From contig CAJTUC010000016.1 in assembly GCA_910579395.1 (NCBI GenBank), positions 19,240 to 83,239 on the forward strand: DNA of 64,000 bases. Direction: 5' to 3'. The notes beneath the pieces are model-generated. The model did not search any database and was not told the origin of the DNA. It was given only the letters and a program-made list of their open reading frames with translations. The position numbers and the translations under genes are program-made. How positions within the stretch are numbered: the first letter of the stretch is position 1; each line of letters starts with the position of its first letter. Shown piece after piece: positions 1 to 8,381 of the stretch. The DNA is from an uncultured Lachnospiraceae bacterium. GTDB lineage: Bacteria > Bacillota > Clostridia > Lachnospirales > Lachnospiraceae.

Positions 1-39
1 GAGTCAGAGTCCGTTGCCTTACCGTTTGGCGATAGCCCA
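1..39 (-). tRNA. tRNA-Gln (CTG anticodon), 5' part only, cut by window edge
   Basis: Read on the minus strand, position 39 begins TGGGCTATCGCC, the usual 5' acceptor stem and D-stem start of bacterial tRNA-Gln. A D-loop with AAACGGTAA follows, then an anticodon arm containing CTCTGAC, which gives anticodon CTG. The 3' half lies outside the window. A near-consensus promoter sits just upstream. Identity rests on similarity to the well-known tRNA-Gln consensus; the missing half prevents a full cloverleaf check. Confidence 0.88.
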
Positions 40-57
40 TTAACATTACAACTTGAA

Positions 58-86
58 ATTATACAGCATATCGAATCATTTTGCAA
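58..86 (-). promoter_or_regulatory. Promoter of the tRNA-Gln gene
   Basis: On the minus strand there is TTGCAA (81-86), a 17-base spacer and a perfect TATAAT (58-63). The expected start of transcription near 50-52 is about 12 bases before the mature tRNA 5' end, as expected for a stable-RNA promoter. Confidence 0.8.
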
Positions 87-199
87 GCCCTAATTTCAAT
101 TTTTTTTGCCAATTTTTTTGCCGAAATCTTTTTACCGAATTTTTCCACTTTTTTATAAATTTTTTTTTGACTGGCCGAATACCATATATAAAACCATAA

Positions 200-709
200 T
201 TATTTTACTATAATTTCGTAATGTATTCTTTGTCCTGCATATTTGGAAAATGTCTCCTCGCTCTTTTTTACAAATTGAAAGCCTGCGCATTCATAGGTAT
301 GCTGCGCAGGAACACAAATCTCATTTGTCCAGACGACTATCTTCTTTGCTCCCTGCGCGATCATACGTTGTACCGCCTCACACATCTGCCGTTTTCCATA
401 ACCGTTTCCCTTATATCTTGTCAAAATGCAGTTGTGTCCGACTTCTGTTGATTCGGGTAGATTTGTCGGGTTCCACGACACAAACCCGATCGGCGTCCCT
501 CCCAAAACTGTCATAAATCCGCTAAACTCAGCAATATGGGGATTATCATAAAAGAAGTCATCAAACTCCTTCCATTTTTTATGCCAGTTTCGCTCAAATT
601 CCGGTTCGAAGGAATAGCCGTCTTTCAAAAGGGCGGCAAGTGTTCCGCGAGGAAATTCCGTTATTTTTCTGAATTCAATATCTTTCTTGTTCCCATTAAA
701 CTGCTGCAT
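200..709 (-). CDS. GNAT-family N-acetyltransferase
   Basis: A 169-residue protein with the acetyl-CoA-binding motif A of GNAT enzymes (RYKGNGYGKRQ, about residues 98-108, fitting R/Q-x-x-G-x-G/A). It also has the usual late segment AQHTYECAGF (135-144), where a Tyr/Asn helix precedes a beta-bulge. It should transfer an acetyl group from acetyl-CoA to a small-molecule or protein amine; the substrate cannot be told. The start is supported by an AGGTGA site that overlaps the TGA stop of the gene before it, 3 bases away, so the two are probably co-translated. The following 160 bases are unusually T-rich on the plus strand. Confidence 0.8.
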   Translation of the reverse strand: MQQFNGNKKDIEFRKITEFPRGTLAALLKDGYSFEPEFERNWHKKWKEFDDFFYDNPHIAEFSGFMTVLGGTPIGFVSWNPTNLPESTEVGHNCILTRYKGNGYGKRQMCEAVQRMIAQGAKKIVVWTNEICVPAQHTYECAGFQFVKKSEETFSKYAGQRIHYEIIVK

Positions 710-712
710 ACA

Positions 713-1108
713 TCACCTGACTTCCCCGTTGACCATCAATGCTATTTCCGCAAATTCCTGTTTCTCCAGAATCATTTTATAAGTCTCAATCTGTTCTTCG
801 CTCACTTCTTCGTCGGATTCTAACGATAACGCAATGGAATACTGTTCCAGTTCTTCATTATAATTTACGACAGCCTCTGCAGAGTCCATGCCCGCATCAT
901 TTACGAACATTTCCTCGTTATATTTCCCAAGATAATCACAATATTTTTCAATCTTGTCATTCTCGTTCACTTCCTCGTCAGATACCGACAATGCAATGAA
1001 ATACTGATCTGCACTTCCCGCATATCGCCCATAAACAAACAAATAACAGGATATGCAAATACATAAAACAGATAAAATACCGGCTGATAATATTACTTTC
1101 TTCTTCAT
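713..1108 (-). CDS. Small membrane-anchored protein with an internal duplication, function unknown
   Basis: 131 residues starting at the ATG at 1108, which has GGGAGG nine bases upstream; a longer frame from 1135 has no such site. Residues about 4-24 form one hydrophobic segment (signal anchor). A Cys follows in ...CISCYLF, but the pattern is a poor lipobox. The rest is acidic and predicted extracytoplasmic. Two segments match each other: QYFIALSVSDEEVNENDKIE and QYSIALSLESDEEVSEEQIE, which suggests an internal tandem duplication of about 60 residues. It shares an operon with the GNAT gene. No family recognised. Confidence 0.65.
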   Translation of the reverse strand: MKKKVILSAGILSVLCICISCYLFVYGRYAGSADQYFIALSVSDEEVNENDKIEKYCDYLGKYNEEMFVNDAGMDSAEAVVNYNEELEQYSIALSLESDEEVSEEQIETYKMILEKQEFAEIALMVNGEVR

Positions 1109-1368
1109 CTCTGCAATCCTCCCATAATCCGCCATGCAGGCATGTATTTACGATACACGGCTCTCGTTTCCTTTATTTTACCATTATTCTGATAATTTGT
1201 CATCTTATTCCTATCTTGTCTTTCGTGGAGCGCAAGCGTGTCGACAAAGATAACCATGCCCTGGCCGGCCGCCCTCTGAACTGTAACCCTTTCTTTGATC
1301 ATGTATTAACAATAATAAAAAAGCCCAGGCTGCGCCACCAACAGTTGTATACATTTGATTTTATTATG

Positions 1369-3132
1369 CTACTTTCCGTTTCCTATCAAAGTAGAATTTT
1401 TCCGTCCGCCAATTAAAACTTTTTTTCCACAAAAAGCAAATCCGTACATCCGAATACGTTCTTCCGGAATTCCTTTTGCTATAAGAGATGCCTGATAATC
1501 CTTTGACTCAATCTGCCGCAATGCTTCCTGCACTGTATCGAACAATTCTTTTTCTTCCGTATCCTGCACCTTAAACTCTATAATAATGGCATCATTTTTG
1601 ATGCCTTTATTTATACCAGTATCATTTCCCGACCCTGAAGCATTCCTCGGTTCAAGCATAACATCATACCGACCAAAACCACTCTCCCTGTTCGACGTGA
1701 TCACATACCGGTCAGCCAGCTCTACCATCAACCCCAGCACAAATCCATGATAGAAACGTTCCGGTTCCTCTCCGAAAGGCCCCTTCCCGGTATCAAAATA
1801 GCTGAATGTCGCAAGCGCCACCTTATTCATATAATGATTCATCGCCCTGACATCATCCTGCAGCAACGCTTTAATAAAATCATTATAATCGGATAATGCA
1901 GCATCGAACCAACCGTGTACCATGCTTCGGAACATAACGCGGACTTCAAAATTCGTCAGTTCCAATTCATAGTCCTGTTTCCATTCCCCATATTCTGTCA
2001 TATATGCTTCATAATTTTTTACTTTCAGATAACCGCTGGCGAGCAAAAGGCTCCAGATAGCATCCTTCCTTACGGCCAGCTGGTCATAAACAATCTGCTC
2101 GTCGATTTCCACCCGGATCGTCTCTCCCTGCATCAGTCGTTCAAAAGTCTGTTTCGTCTCCGAATCGCCTTCTTTTATCAACTTTCCGACAAGACTGTTA
2201 GAACTGGTATTTGCCCAGTAGGCACCCACTTTCCTTTTATCCAGAAAGTTGATGATTGACCAGGGATTATAGATATCCCGTCTTTCGCCAAAGGAAAAAC
2301 CATCGTACCAGTCTTTTACCTGCTGCCTTTGGTCTGGCAGATTATATTCTTCCAGCGCAGAAAATACTTCCATTTCCGTAAAACCGAAACAGTTCGCATA
2401 TTTCCCCGAGGTTGTCGTCACCACTTCAAGATTATTTAAATCCGAAAAAATGGATTCTCTGCTAATTCTGGTAATCCCTGTCATAACTGCCCGTTCCAAA
2501 TAAGGATTCGATTTGAAGGCAAAGTTGAATAAACTTCTGGTAAAAGCAGCCAGTTCTTCCCAGTATCCATTGACATAGGCCTCCTGCATCGGCGTATCAT
2601 ATTCATCCAAAAGAATGATCACCCTTTTGCCATAATACCTGTTTAGAAAATCTGATAAAGAGCGCAGAGACACTGCTGCCGCACTGTCCGACATATTCGC
2701 GGAAATCTCCTGATAAAATGCCTTTTCTTTCGCATTCAGCAGATTTCCTTCCGCTAAAAAATCGTACTTATTATATTGTTCCTCAATGCTTCGGCAAATA
2801 CTTTTTCTCGCTTCCAGAAAGGAATTTTCCTTAATTCCCGCAAAACTTAAAAACACTACCGGCCATGTTCCCTGCAGCTGCCGGTATTTCTCGTCCTGCC
2901 ATATGGAAAGCCCCTCAAATAAATCGCTGCATTCGGCATATTTTGTGGAAAAGAATTTCTCCAGCATACTCATATTTAACGTTTTCCCGAAGCGCCGCGG
3001 TCTGGTGATCAACGTTACATCGTCGGCAGACTCCCACCATTCTCTGATGAAGTCTGTTTTATCGATATAAAAGTAGTTATTTCTTCTGATTTTTTCAAAA
3101 TCCTGATTCCCAATACTGACTGCTCTTGCCAT
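1369..3132 (-). CDS. AAA-ATPase-like protein with C-terminal PD-(D/E)XK nuclease domain
   Basis: 587 residues, full length for the widespread family pairing an AAA-ATPase-like domain with a PDDEXK_9 nuclease-like domain. The N-terminus has the family signature FYIDKTDFI and a Walker-A-like RPRRFGKT (44-51). A Walker-B LLDEYDTP lies at about 174-181. The C-terminus has GRYDVMLEP (487) and IIIEFKVQD (516), the D...ExK core. The family is common and often multicopy in gut Clostridia and Bacteroidia; a mobile-element or defence role is suspected but not settled. Start supported by GAAGGAAG about nine bases upstream. It stands alone next to the AT-rich pair at 3256-5945. Confidence 0.85.
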   Translation of the reverse strand: MARAVSIGNQDFEKIRRNNYFYIDKTDFIREWWESADDVTLITRPRRFGKTLNMSMLEKFFSTKYAECSDLFEGLSIWQDEKYRQLQGTWPVVFLSFAGIKENSFLEARKSICRSIEEQYNKYDFLAEGNLLNAKEKAFYQEISANMSDSAAAVSLRSLSDFLNRYYGKRVIILLDEYDTPMQEAYVNGYWEELAAFTRSLFNFAFKSNPYLERAVMTGITRISRESIFSDLNNLEVVTTTSGKYANCFGFTEMEVFSALEEYNLPDQRQQVKDWYDGFSFGERRDIYNPWSIINFLDKRKVGAYWANTSSNSLVGKLIKEGDSETKQTFERLMQGETIRVEIDEQIVYDQLAVRKDAIWSLLLASGYLKVKNYEAYMTEYGEWKQDYELELTNFEVRVMFRSMVHGWFDAALSDYNDFIKALLQDDVRAMNHYMNKVALATFSYFDTGKGPFGEEPERFYHGFVLGLMVELADRYVITSNRESGFGRYDVMLEPRNASGSGNDTGINKGIKNDAIIIEFKVQDTEEKELFDTVQEALRQIESKDYQASLIAKGIPEERIRMYGFAFCGKKVLIGGRKNSTLIGNGK

Positions 3133-3255
3133 TCTTTACCACTTCCTTCTTCACTTATCCTTTTAGAAAAAATATTATTCTGCAAAATTTGCAGGATTTT
3201 AGGTAAAAATAGTACAAAAAAGGAGATTATGTCATGTTATAATTTTTATATAAAA

Positions 3256-4065
3256 TTATGAAATTTCATCTAAATTGATAGTATATTGGTCTTCATCCCA
3301 ATTTTTTAAAAGAGATAATTCGTTATTATATTTAGAATGCAAATTACTATCATTATTAATGGTACAAACACAAACAGAACGCAATTGTGGTATACATTCC
3401 AATTTTTGTATTTGTTTTTCAATGTTTGTAACAATATCTATATTTTTAAAACGACATACATTGGGCAAGTCTTTATTTTGCTCTATATATTCTAACATCG
3501 TAAATAACTCCTCAATAGGGAAGTTCGTTAAAATCCTTTCAATGTATGAATCTAATTCATGCAAGCAATTGCTATTATTTATTAATTTCTGGATTCCCAT
3601 AGTTGAATCCTTTAATTTACTCAATGTCTTACCATAAGAAAAACGACGTAAATAATGTAAATTTTCTTTTTCTATGTCAATATATAAAGGTGATTGAAAA
3701 TCTTGTTTTATTACTATCGAATTGTCCTTCTTATCAATAGAAGCATTTAAAATACATAAAGCATACTTCAGGTAATTTATTTCTTTAATAATAGAAGCTC
3801 TGAGTAAATTAATAGCATTTCTGTTTTTTAAAGTCAAAGGAATATACACTTGTATAATATAAAAAATATATGCTGCAATATAGCTAATAGAAATATTATA
3901 TAATAATTTTTCCGAATAATTATGCACAAAAAGAAAATACATAATGGAATTATTAACTTTTAAAGGATAATCGCATTCGCGAATAAGAATTAAAGTACAA
4001 ATAATTAAAATAATTGTCAATGTAAGAAAGACTTTATTTTTCTCGTATTTTATAAAGGTACTCAT
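3256..4065 (-). CDS. Two-helix membrane protein of unknown function, AT-rich
   Basis: 269 residues from the ATG at 4065, chosen because AGGAG lies six bases upstream; a longer frame reaching 4131 would overlap the divergent gene and lacks a site. Two hydrophobic helices (about 12-28 and 57-77) are followed by about 190 residues, probably cytoplasmic, rich in Lys, Glu, Asn and Ile with helical character. No conserved domain recognised. Base and codon use is far more AT-rich than the flanking genes, as in its divergent neighbour at 4131, from which it is separated by 65 bases. The pair probably arrived together and may act together. Confidence 0.7.
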   Translation of the reverse strand: MSTFIKYEKNKVFLTLTIILIICTLILIRECDYPLKVNNSIMYFLFVHNYSEKLLYNISISYIAAYIFYIIQVYIPLTLKNRNAINLLRASIIKEINYLKYALCILNASIDKKDNSIVIKQDFQSPLYIDIEKENLHYLRRFSYGKTLSKLKDSTMGIQKLINNSNCLHELDSYIERILTNFPIEELFTMLEYIEQNKDLPNVCRFKNIDIVTNIEKQIQKLECIPQLRSVCVCTINNDSNLHSKYNNELSLLKNWDEDQYTINLDEIS

Positions 4066-4130
4066 TTTTTCTCCTACGTAAGATATAAAAATTAATACCT
4101 TTATTATAAAGAAAGGAATGCAAAAATACA

Positions 4131-5945
4131 ATGGAATTAAGAGTAAAAGAAATTTACGCCGGAAAGCTGGATGCTCGTTATGAAGATTTAGTCCTATTTG
4201 AAAACACTAATATGATTTTACCTCCAAATTTAAACATGGAAGATATTATAAAAGGCGATAAATATTATATTATTGGAAATAAAGGAACCGGAAAAACTGC
4301 ATTACTATTATATATTAGTAATTATTTAGTAAAGAATGATTCAGATGCAATCTGTTCTACTATTTTATTCAAAAGTGATTATAACAAGACAGAACGTATA
4401 AGACTAGAATCATTAGAACGACAACTTGTTGATCTGTTAGATGTAACAAGCAGTCATAGTGTATTTATGACAGATTACACAAATTTATGGAAACTCACAA
4501 TTTATTTTAAGATTGTCATAGATAATAAAACCAACAATTATAAAATATTTGAAAATAATACTAACTGGAAGGCATTTGAAAATCTAATTCTCCGCCTTTC
4601 AAATACTGCCCAAATTGGAACGGCAGAAAAATTGGCAATAACCAATTCAATTCCTAAAGTTATTGAAATTGATACACAAAATGGACGTATCTATACCTCA
4701 GAAGAGCAAGTTCTGATTCCTCAACAAGATGATGCGATAGAATTGATAAATTTTAATAAAGCTCTCGAAATTGCAGATTACTTATTTGATCGATTAGAAC
4801 GTATGACAGCTACATACTTTATTTGTATTGACGAATTAGAAACCTCTTACGGAAATGCAAATTTTATGCGTGATTTACAAATGATACATGACTGGATAGA
4901 GGTTGTTAGTATTATAAACGAAAAAATACAAAAATTTAAATACAAAAAAACTAAAATAGTCTTATCTGTACGCTCAGAAATGTTATATAGCATAGAAAAG
5001 CATTTAAATGCAGATGAAATCAATAAGAAGACCATGAGCTATAGAATTTTGTTAGATTGGAAAAATAAACATGGCAATAACATTTCTAATCCGCTTTTCC
5101 TAATATGGTTAAAAAGAATCGCAAAATTAATGGACGACGATACCAACCCGGATTATCTGCAAATTCGGCAAAATTGGTTTCCACCAGCTATCGGAACAGA
5201 GGATACTATCGATTTCATTCTTAATAGAACATGGCAAAAGCCTAGGGATATTGTAAGATTTATACTTCTTTCCGTTAATGCTGCTGGAATAGAAGATACT
5301 AAATTCTCTAAAGATTTGTTACTAAATGTATTAGAAGAATACTCCAGAGATAGCAGAACCGAAATTGTTGAAGAAATGAGCGCTTTTTACAAAAGTGAAC
5401 AAATAAATCTATTTTTTTCAAGCTTAAAAAATTTTAAAATAAAATTTTCAGAAGAAGAATACGAAAGGCACATCTATGAAGATTACGAAGGAAATGAGGC
5501 ATTTAGTAACATAGATGCCGTATTAGCAGACTTATACCGATTCGGAGTCTTAGGATGCCTAAACGTAGATAATGGAACCATCAAATGGAACCATCAAGGA
5601 GAATCCAATCTAATGAAAGGCGCAAAATGGAAATATTATGTCCATCCCGGTCTATGGTATTGCCTGGAACTTGAAAAATTATTTTATGATAATATAAATA
5701 TATATGATATTAAAGCCGTTCCGTTAGAATGTACCGTGACAGGCTCAAATGAATCTTTTGCTTTTGTTAAATTTACTTTTGAATCAAGAACACACAAGGG
5801 CGCAATTCATGTAAGCGATCTGTCAGATGAATTTATACCGGATGCCTCACAATACGTTTCTACTGGACAAGTAATAACAGCCTATGAAGATTATTTTGAT
5901 GAAAGACATAAAAATTGGAGATTAACCTGCAAAATTCCACGATAA
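4131..5945 (+). CDS. P-loop ATPase (Sll1717-like) with S1/OB-like C-terminus
   Basis: 604 residues. Walker A GNKGTGKT at 49-56 and Walker B ICIDELE at 231-237 define a STAND/AAA-type P-loop ATPase of the kind annotated as the Sll1717 family (family name from memory). The last about 70 residues (534-604) look like an S1/OB fold: a GAIHVSDLS strand near 557 preceded and followed by beta-rich sequence and a late TGQVITAYEDYF. That would suggest nucleic-acid binding coupled to ATPase activity (inference). Very AT-rich, unlike the genes on both sides. AGGA lies 12 bases before the start. Convergent with glnN; a shared hairpin at 5981-6011 separates them. Confidence 0.75.
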   Translation: MELRVKEIYAGKLDARYEDLVLFENTNMILPPNLNMEDIIKGDKYYIIGNKGTGKTALLLYISNYLVKNDSDAICSTILFKSDYNKTERIRLESLERQLVDLLDVTSSHSVFMTDYTNLWKLTIYFKIVIDNKTNNYKIFENNTNWKAFENLILRLSNTAQIGTAEKLAITNSIPKVIEIDTQNGRIYTSEEQVLIPQQDDAIELINFNKALEIADYLFDRLERMTATYFICIDELETSYGNANFMRDLQMIHDWIEVVSIINEKIQKFKYKKTKIVLSVRSEMLYSIEKHLNADEINKKTMSYRILLDWKNKHGNNISNPLFLIWLKRIAKLMDDDTNPDYLQIRQNWFPPAIGTEDTIDFILNRTWQKPRDIVRFILLSVNAAGIEDTKFSKDLLLNVLEEYSRDSRTEIVEEMSAFYKSEQINLFFSSLKNFKIKFSEEEYERHIYEDYEGNEAFSNIDAVLADLYRFGVLGCLNVDNGTIKWNHQGESNLMKGAKWKYYVHPGLWYCLELEKLFYDNINIYDIKAVPLECTVTGSNESFAFVKFTFESRTHKGAIHVSDLSDEFIPDASQYVSTGQVITAYEDYFDERHKNWRLTCKIPR

Positions 5946-5980
5946 TACGCGCTTATTATAACCTCATGGATGCGTATAAA

Positions 5981-6011
5981 ATGGACAGGAAACTGCACAT
6001 TTCCTGTCCAT
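5981..6011. terminator. Bidirectional hairpin between the ATPase gene and glnN
   Basis: A perfect 12-bp stem, ATGGACAGGAAA with its complement, around a 7-base loop. It lies between two convergent genes. The minus-strand side is followed by TTTATA, so it best serves as the glnN terminator. Confidence 0.7.
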
Positions 6012-6028
6012 CATAATGCTCCTGTATT

Positions 6029-8140
6029 TTAAATCTCAAACATCAATTCCCCATATGTCGGAATCGGCCAAATATCCTTATCGACTATCATCTCCAGTTC
6101 ATCCGCCGGGGTACGGAGTTTCTCCATGACTGCCTTTACCGTATCTTTATAAAAAAATGCCTGTGCCTTTACATCATCCATCGCGGATGCCTGCGCCTCT
6201 ACCTTTTTCAGCTCCGTAAGGGCTGCCTGCATTGCTGCCAGTTTTTCGCTGACCGCTTTCAGCAGTTCGACCTGCATGGAAGCGTCTGCGCCCGCTTCTT
6301 TTACCGCATTGGCAGTATCTGCAAGCATCTTTGTATATTTCACGACCGCCGGAATGATCTGCTTGCCTGCCATATCGATCATCGTCAGCGCTTCGATGTT
6401 GATTGTTTTAGCATAGGTCTCATAAATAATCTCCTCGCGGGATTCCAGCTCGACCTTCGTAAAGATTCTGAACTTCTCGAACAGGCGCACCGCTTTATCC
6501 GTTGTCAGCGTTTCTGCTGCCTCAATCATGGACTTAATATTCGGAAGGCCTCTCTTCTCCGCTTCCTCGACCCATTCATCGGCATAACCGTTTCCGTTGA
6601 AAATGATTCTCTGGTGTTTGGTCATGTATTCTTTGATCAGATCATGAATCGCCACTTCGAGGTCATCCGCTTTTTCCAGTCGGTCCGCCGCCTCACAGAA
6701 AGCTTCTGCAATAATCGCGTTCAGCGTGGTGTTCGGGCTTGCAATAGAGTCTGCGGATCCTACCATACGGAATTCAAATTTATTTCCCGTAAAGGCAAAA
6801 GGTGAAGTTCTGTTTCTGTCGGTCGCATCCTTCTGGAAATCGGGCAGCGTCTTAACACCGGTCAAAAGCTTGCCGCCTTCTTTTACAGAGGTTGCCGCAC
6901 CTGTCTCGATCAACTGGCTGACAACATCTTCCAGCTGTTCTCCGAGGAAAATAGAGATGATTGCCGGCGGCGCCTCGTTCGCCCCTAATCTGTGGTCATT
7001 TCCGACATCAGATGCCGACTGACGCAGCAGGTCTGCATGGGTATCTACAGCTTTCATGATGCAGGCGAGCACGAGCAGGAACTGGATATTTTCATTCGGT
7101 GTCTCACCCGGATCCAAAAGGTTCACGCCGTTATCCGTCGTAATGGACCAGTTGTTATGTTTGCCGGAACCGTTCACACCGGCATACGGTTTTTCATGCA
7201 GAAGGCATCTCATGCTATGTTTCGTTGCGACTTTTTTCATCGTCTCCATAACGATCTGGTTATGGTCTACCGCGATGTTGGCCGTCTCATAAATCGGCGC
7301 CAGCTCATGCTGTGCAGGAGCCACTTCATTATGCTGCGTTTTCGCCGTAACACCCAGCTTCCAGAGTTCTTCATTCAAGTCTTTCATATATGCGCCGACA
7401 CGTTCTCTGATAACGCCAAAGTAATGATCTTCCATTTCCTGTCCCTTCGGGGCAGGCGCTCCAAACAGGGTACGTCCGGCAAACATCAGGTCGGTTCTTT
7501 CCATATACAGTTTTTCGTCTACCAGGAAATATTCCTGCTCAGGCCCTACTGAAGCCGTTATTTTGGTCGCTCCGGTATTACCGAACAGCCGGACGATACG
7601 GAGTGCCTGTTCGCTCAGCGCTTCCATGGAACGCAGAAGCGGCGTCTTTTTATCCAGCGCTTCACCCGTATAGGAACAGAACGCAGTCGGAATACAGAGA
7701 ATCGTTCCACAGGTGGATTCCTTCAAAAACGCTGGGGACGTGATATCCCATGCCGTATATCCTCTCGCCTCGAAAGTAGCTCGCAGGCCACCGGACGGGA
7801 AGGAAGAAGCATCAGGCTCGCCTTTGATCAGTTCTTTCCCCGAAAATTCTGTCAGCATCCTGCCGGACTCATCCGGATGCGTTACAAACGCATCGTGCTT
7901 TTCCGCAGTAATACCTGTCAGCGGCTGGAACCAGTGTGTATAATGGGTCGCGCCGTGCTCTACCGCCCAGTCCTTCATCTCTTTCGCAACGACATTTGCC
8001 GCTCCCATAGAAAGCTCGCCGCCATTGTTCATAACGTTCACCACTTCTTTGTATACGTTTTTCGGCAAACGTTCCTTCATTTTGCTAAGCGTAAACAAAT
8101 TCTGGCCAAAAATCTCTTCCACGTTGAAAACTTCGCTCAT
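6029..8140 (-). CDS. glnN: Type III glutamine synthetase
   Basis: 703 residues, the length of GSIII, much longer than GSI. It makes glutamine from glutamate, ammonia and ATP in the cytoplasm. Visible signatures: SSFPSGGLRATFEARGYTAW (112-131), the metal-binding GPEQEYFL (199-206), QHNEVAPAQHE (269-279) and the ATP/glutamate-site KPYAGVNGSGKHNNWS (317-332). Start at 8140 has GAAAGGAAG about nine bases upstream. Expression is probably set by attenuation: its own promoter is at 8299-8327, and a strong intrinsic terminator lies inside the leader at 8209-8244. Together with the ammonium transporter at 45882 it forms the ammonia-assimilation capacity visible here. Confidence 0.96.
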   Translation of the reverse strand: MSEVFNVEEIFGQNLFTLSKMKERLPKNVYKEVVNVMNNGGELSMGAANVVAKEMKDWAVEHGATHYTHWFQPLTGITAEKHDAFVTHPDESGRMLTEFSGKELIKGEPDASSFPSGGLRATFEARGYTAWDITSPAFLKESTCGTILCIPTAFCSYTGEALDKKTPLLRSMEALSEQALRIVRLFGNTGATKITASVGPEQEYFLVDEKLYMERTDLMFAGRTLFGAPAPKGQEMEDHYFGVIRERVGAYMKDLNEELWKLGVTAKTQHNEVAPAQHELAPIYETANIAVDHNQIVMETMKKVATKHSMRCLLHEKPYAGVNGSGKHNNWSITTDNGVNLLDPGETPNENIQFLLVLACIMKAVDTHADLLRQSASDVGNDHRLGANEAPPAIISIFLGEQLEDVVSQLIETGAATSVKEGGKLLTGVKTLPDFQKDATDRNRTSPFAFTGNKFEFRMVGSADSIASPNTTLNAIIAEAFCEAADRLEKADDLEVAIHDLIKEYMTKHQRIIFNGNGYADEWVEEAEKRGLPNIKSMIEAAETLTTDKAVRLFEKFRIFTKVELESREEIIYETYAKTINIEALTMIDMAGKQIIPAVVKYTKMLADTANAVKEAGADASMQVELLKAVSEKLAAMQAALTELKKVEAQASAMDDVKAQAFFYKDTVKAVMEKLRTPADELEMIVDKDIWPIPTYGELMFEI

Positions 8141-8208
8141 ATCACTACTTCCTTTCTTTTTCAGGTTATCCGAACCCTCCCCATTTTGATACGCTGCGGT
8201 GCGTTATA

Positions 8209-8244
8209 CAAAAAAATGCTCCAAAAATAAGCTTTTTGGAACAT
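8209..8244 (-). promoter_or_regulatory. Leader terminator (attenuator) upstream of glnN
   Basis: On the minus strand, ATGTTCCAAAAA (8233-8244) pairs with TTTTTGGAGCAT (8216-8227) around a 5-base loop, with one G-U pair, and is followed directly by seven T residues. It lies downstream of the glnN promoter and about 70 bases before the start codon, so transcription must pass an intrinsic terminator. The controlling signal is not evident. Confidence 0.8.
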
Positions 8245-8298
8245 CCTCGTTCAAGATACCTTATATGATTATTACATTTGGTTGCTATTTCCTTTACT

Positions 8299-8327
8299 AA
8301 AATACGCTATTTCTCTCCAAAATGCAA
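8299..8327 (-). promoter_or_regulatory. Likely glnN promoter
   Basis: TTGCAT (8322-8327), 17-base spacer, TATTTT (8299-8304) on the minus strand. It predicts a leader of about 150 bases that contains the attenuator hairpin. Confidence 0.55.
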
Positions 8328-8381
8328 TACCCGGATTCAAATTTTGTATATTTTGCAAGAATTCCGTCATGAAAAAGAAAA

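Noticed and set aside
1105..1302. Minus-strand frame of 65 residues upstream of the small membrane protein
   Set aside because: No ribosome site, no family, and it overlaps the better-supported start at 1108; probably chance.
8141..8298. ANTAR-type dual hexaloop target in the glnN leader
   Set aside because: Unlike the amt leader, no AGCAAAGGYGCT-like motif or clear pair of hexaloop stems was found; only the terminator is supported.
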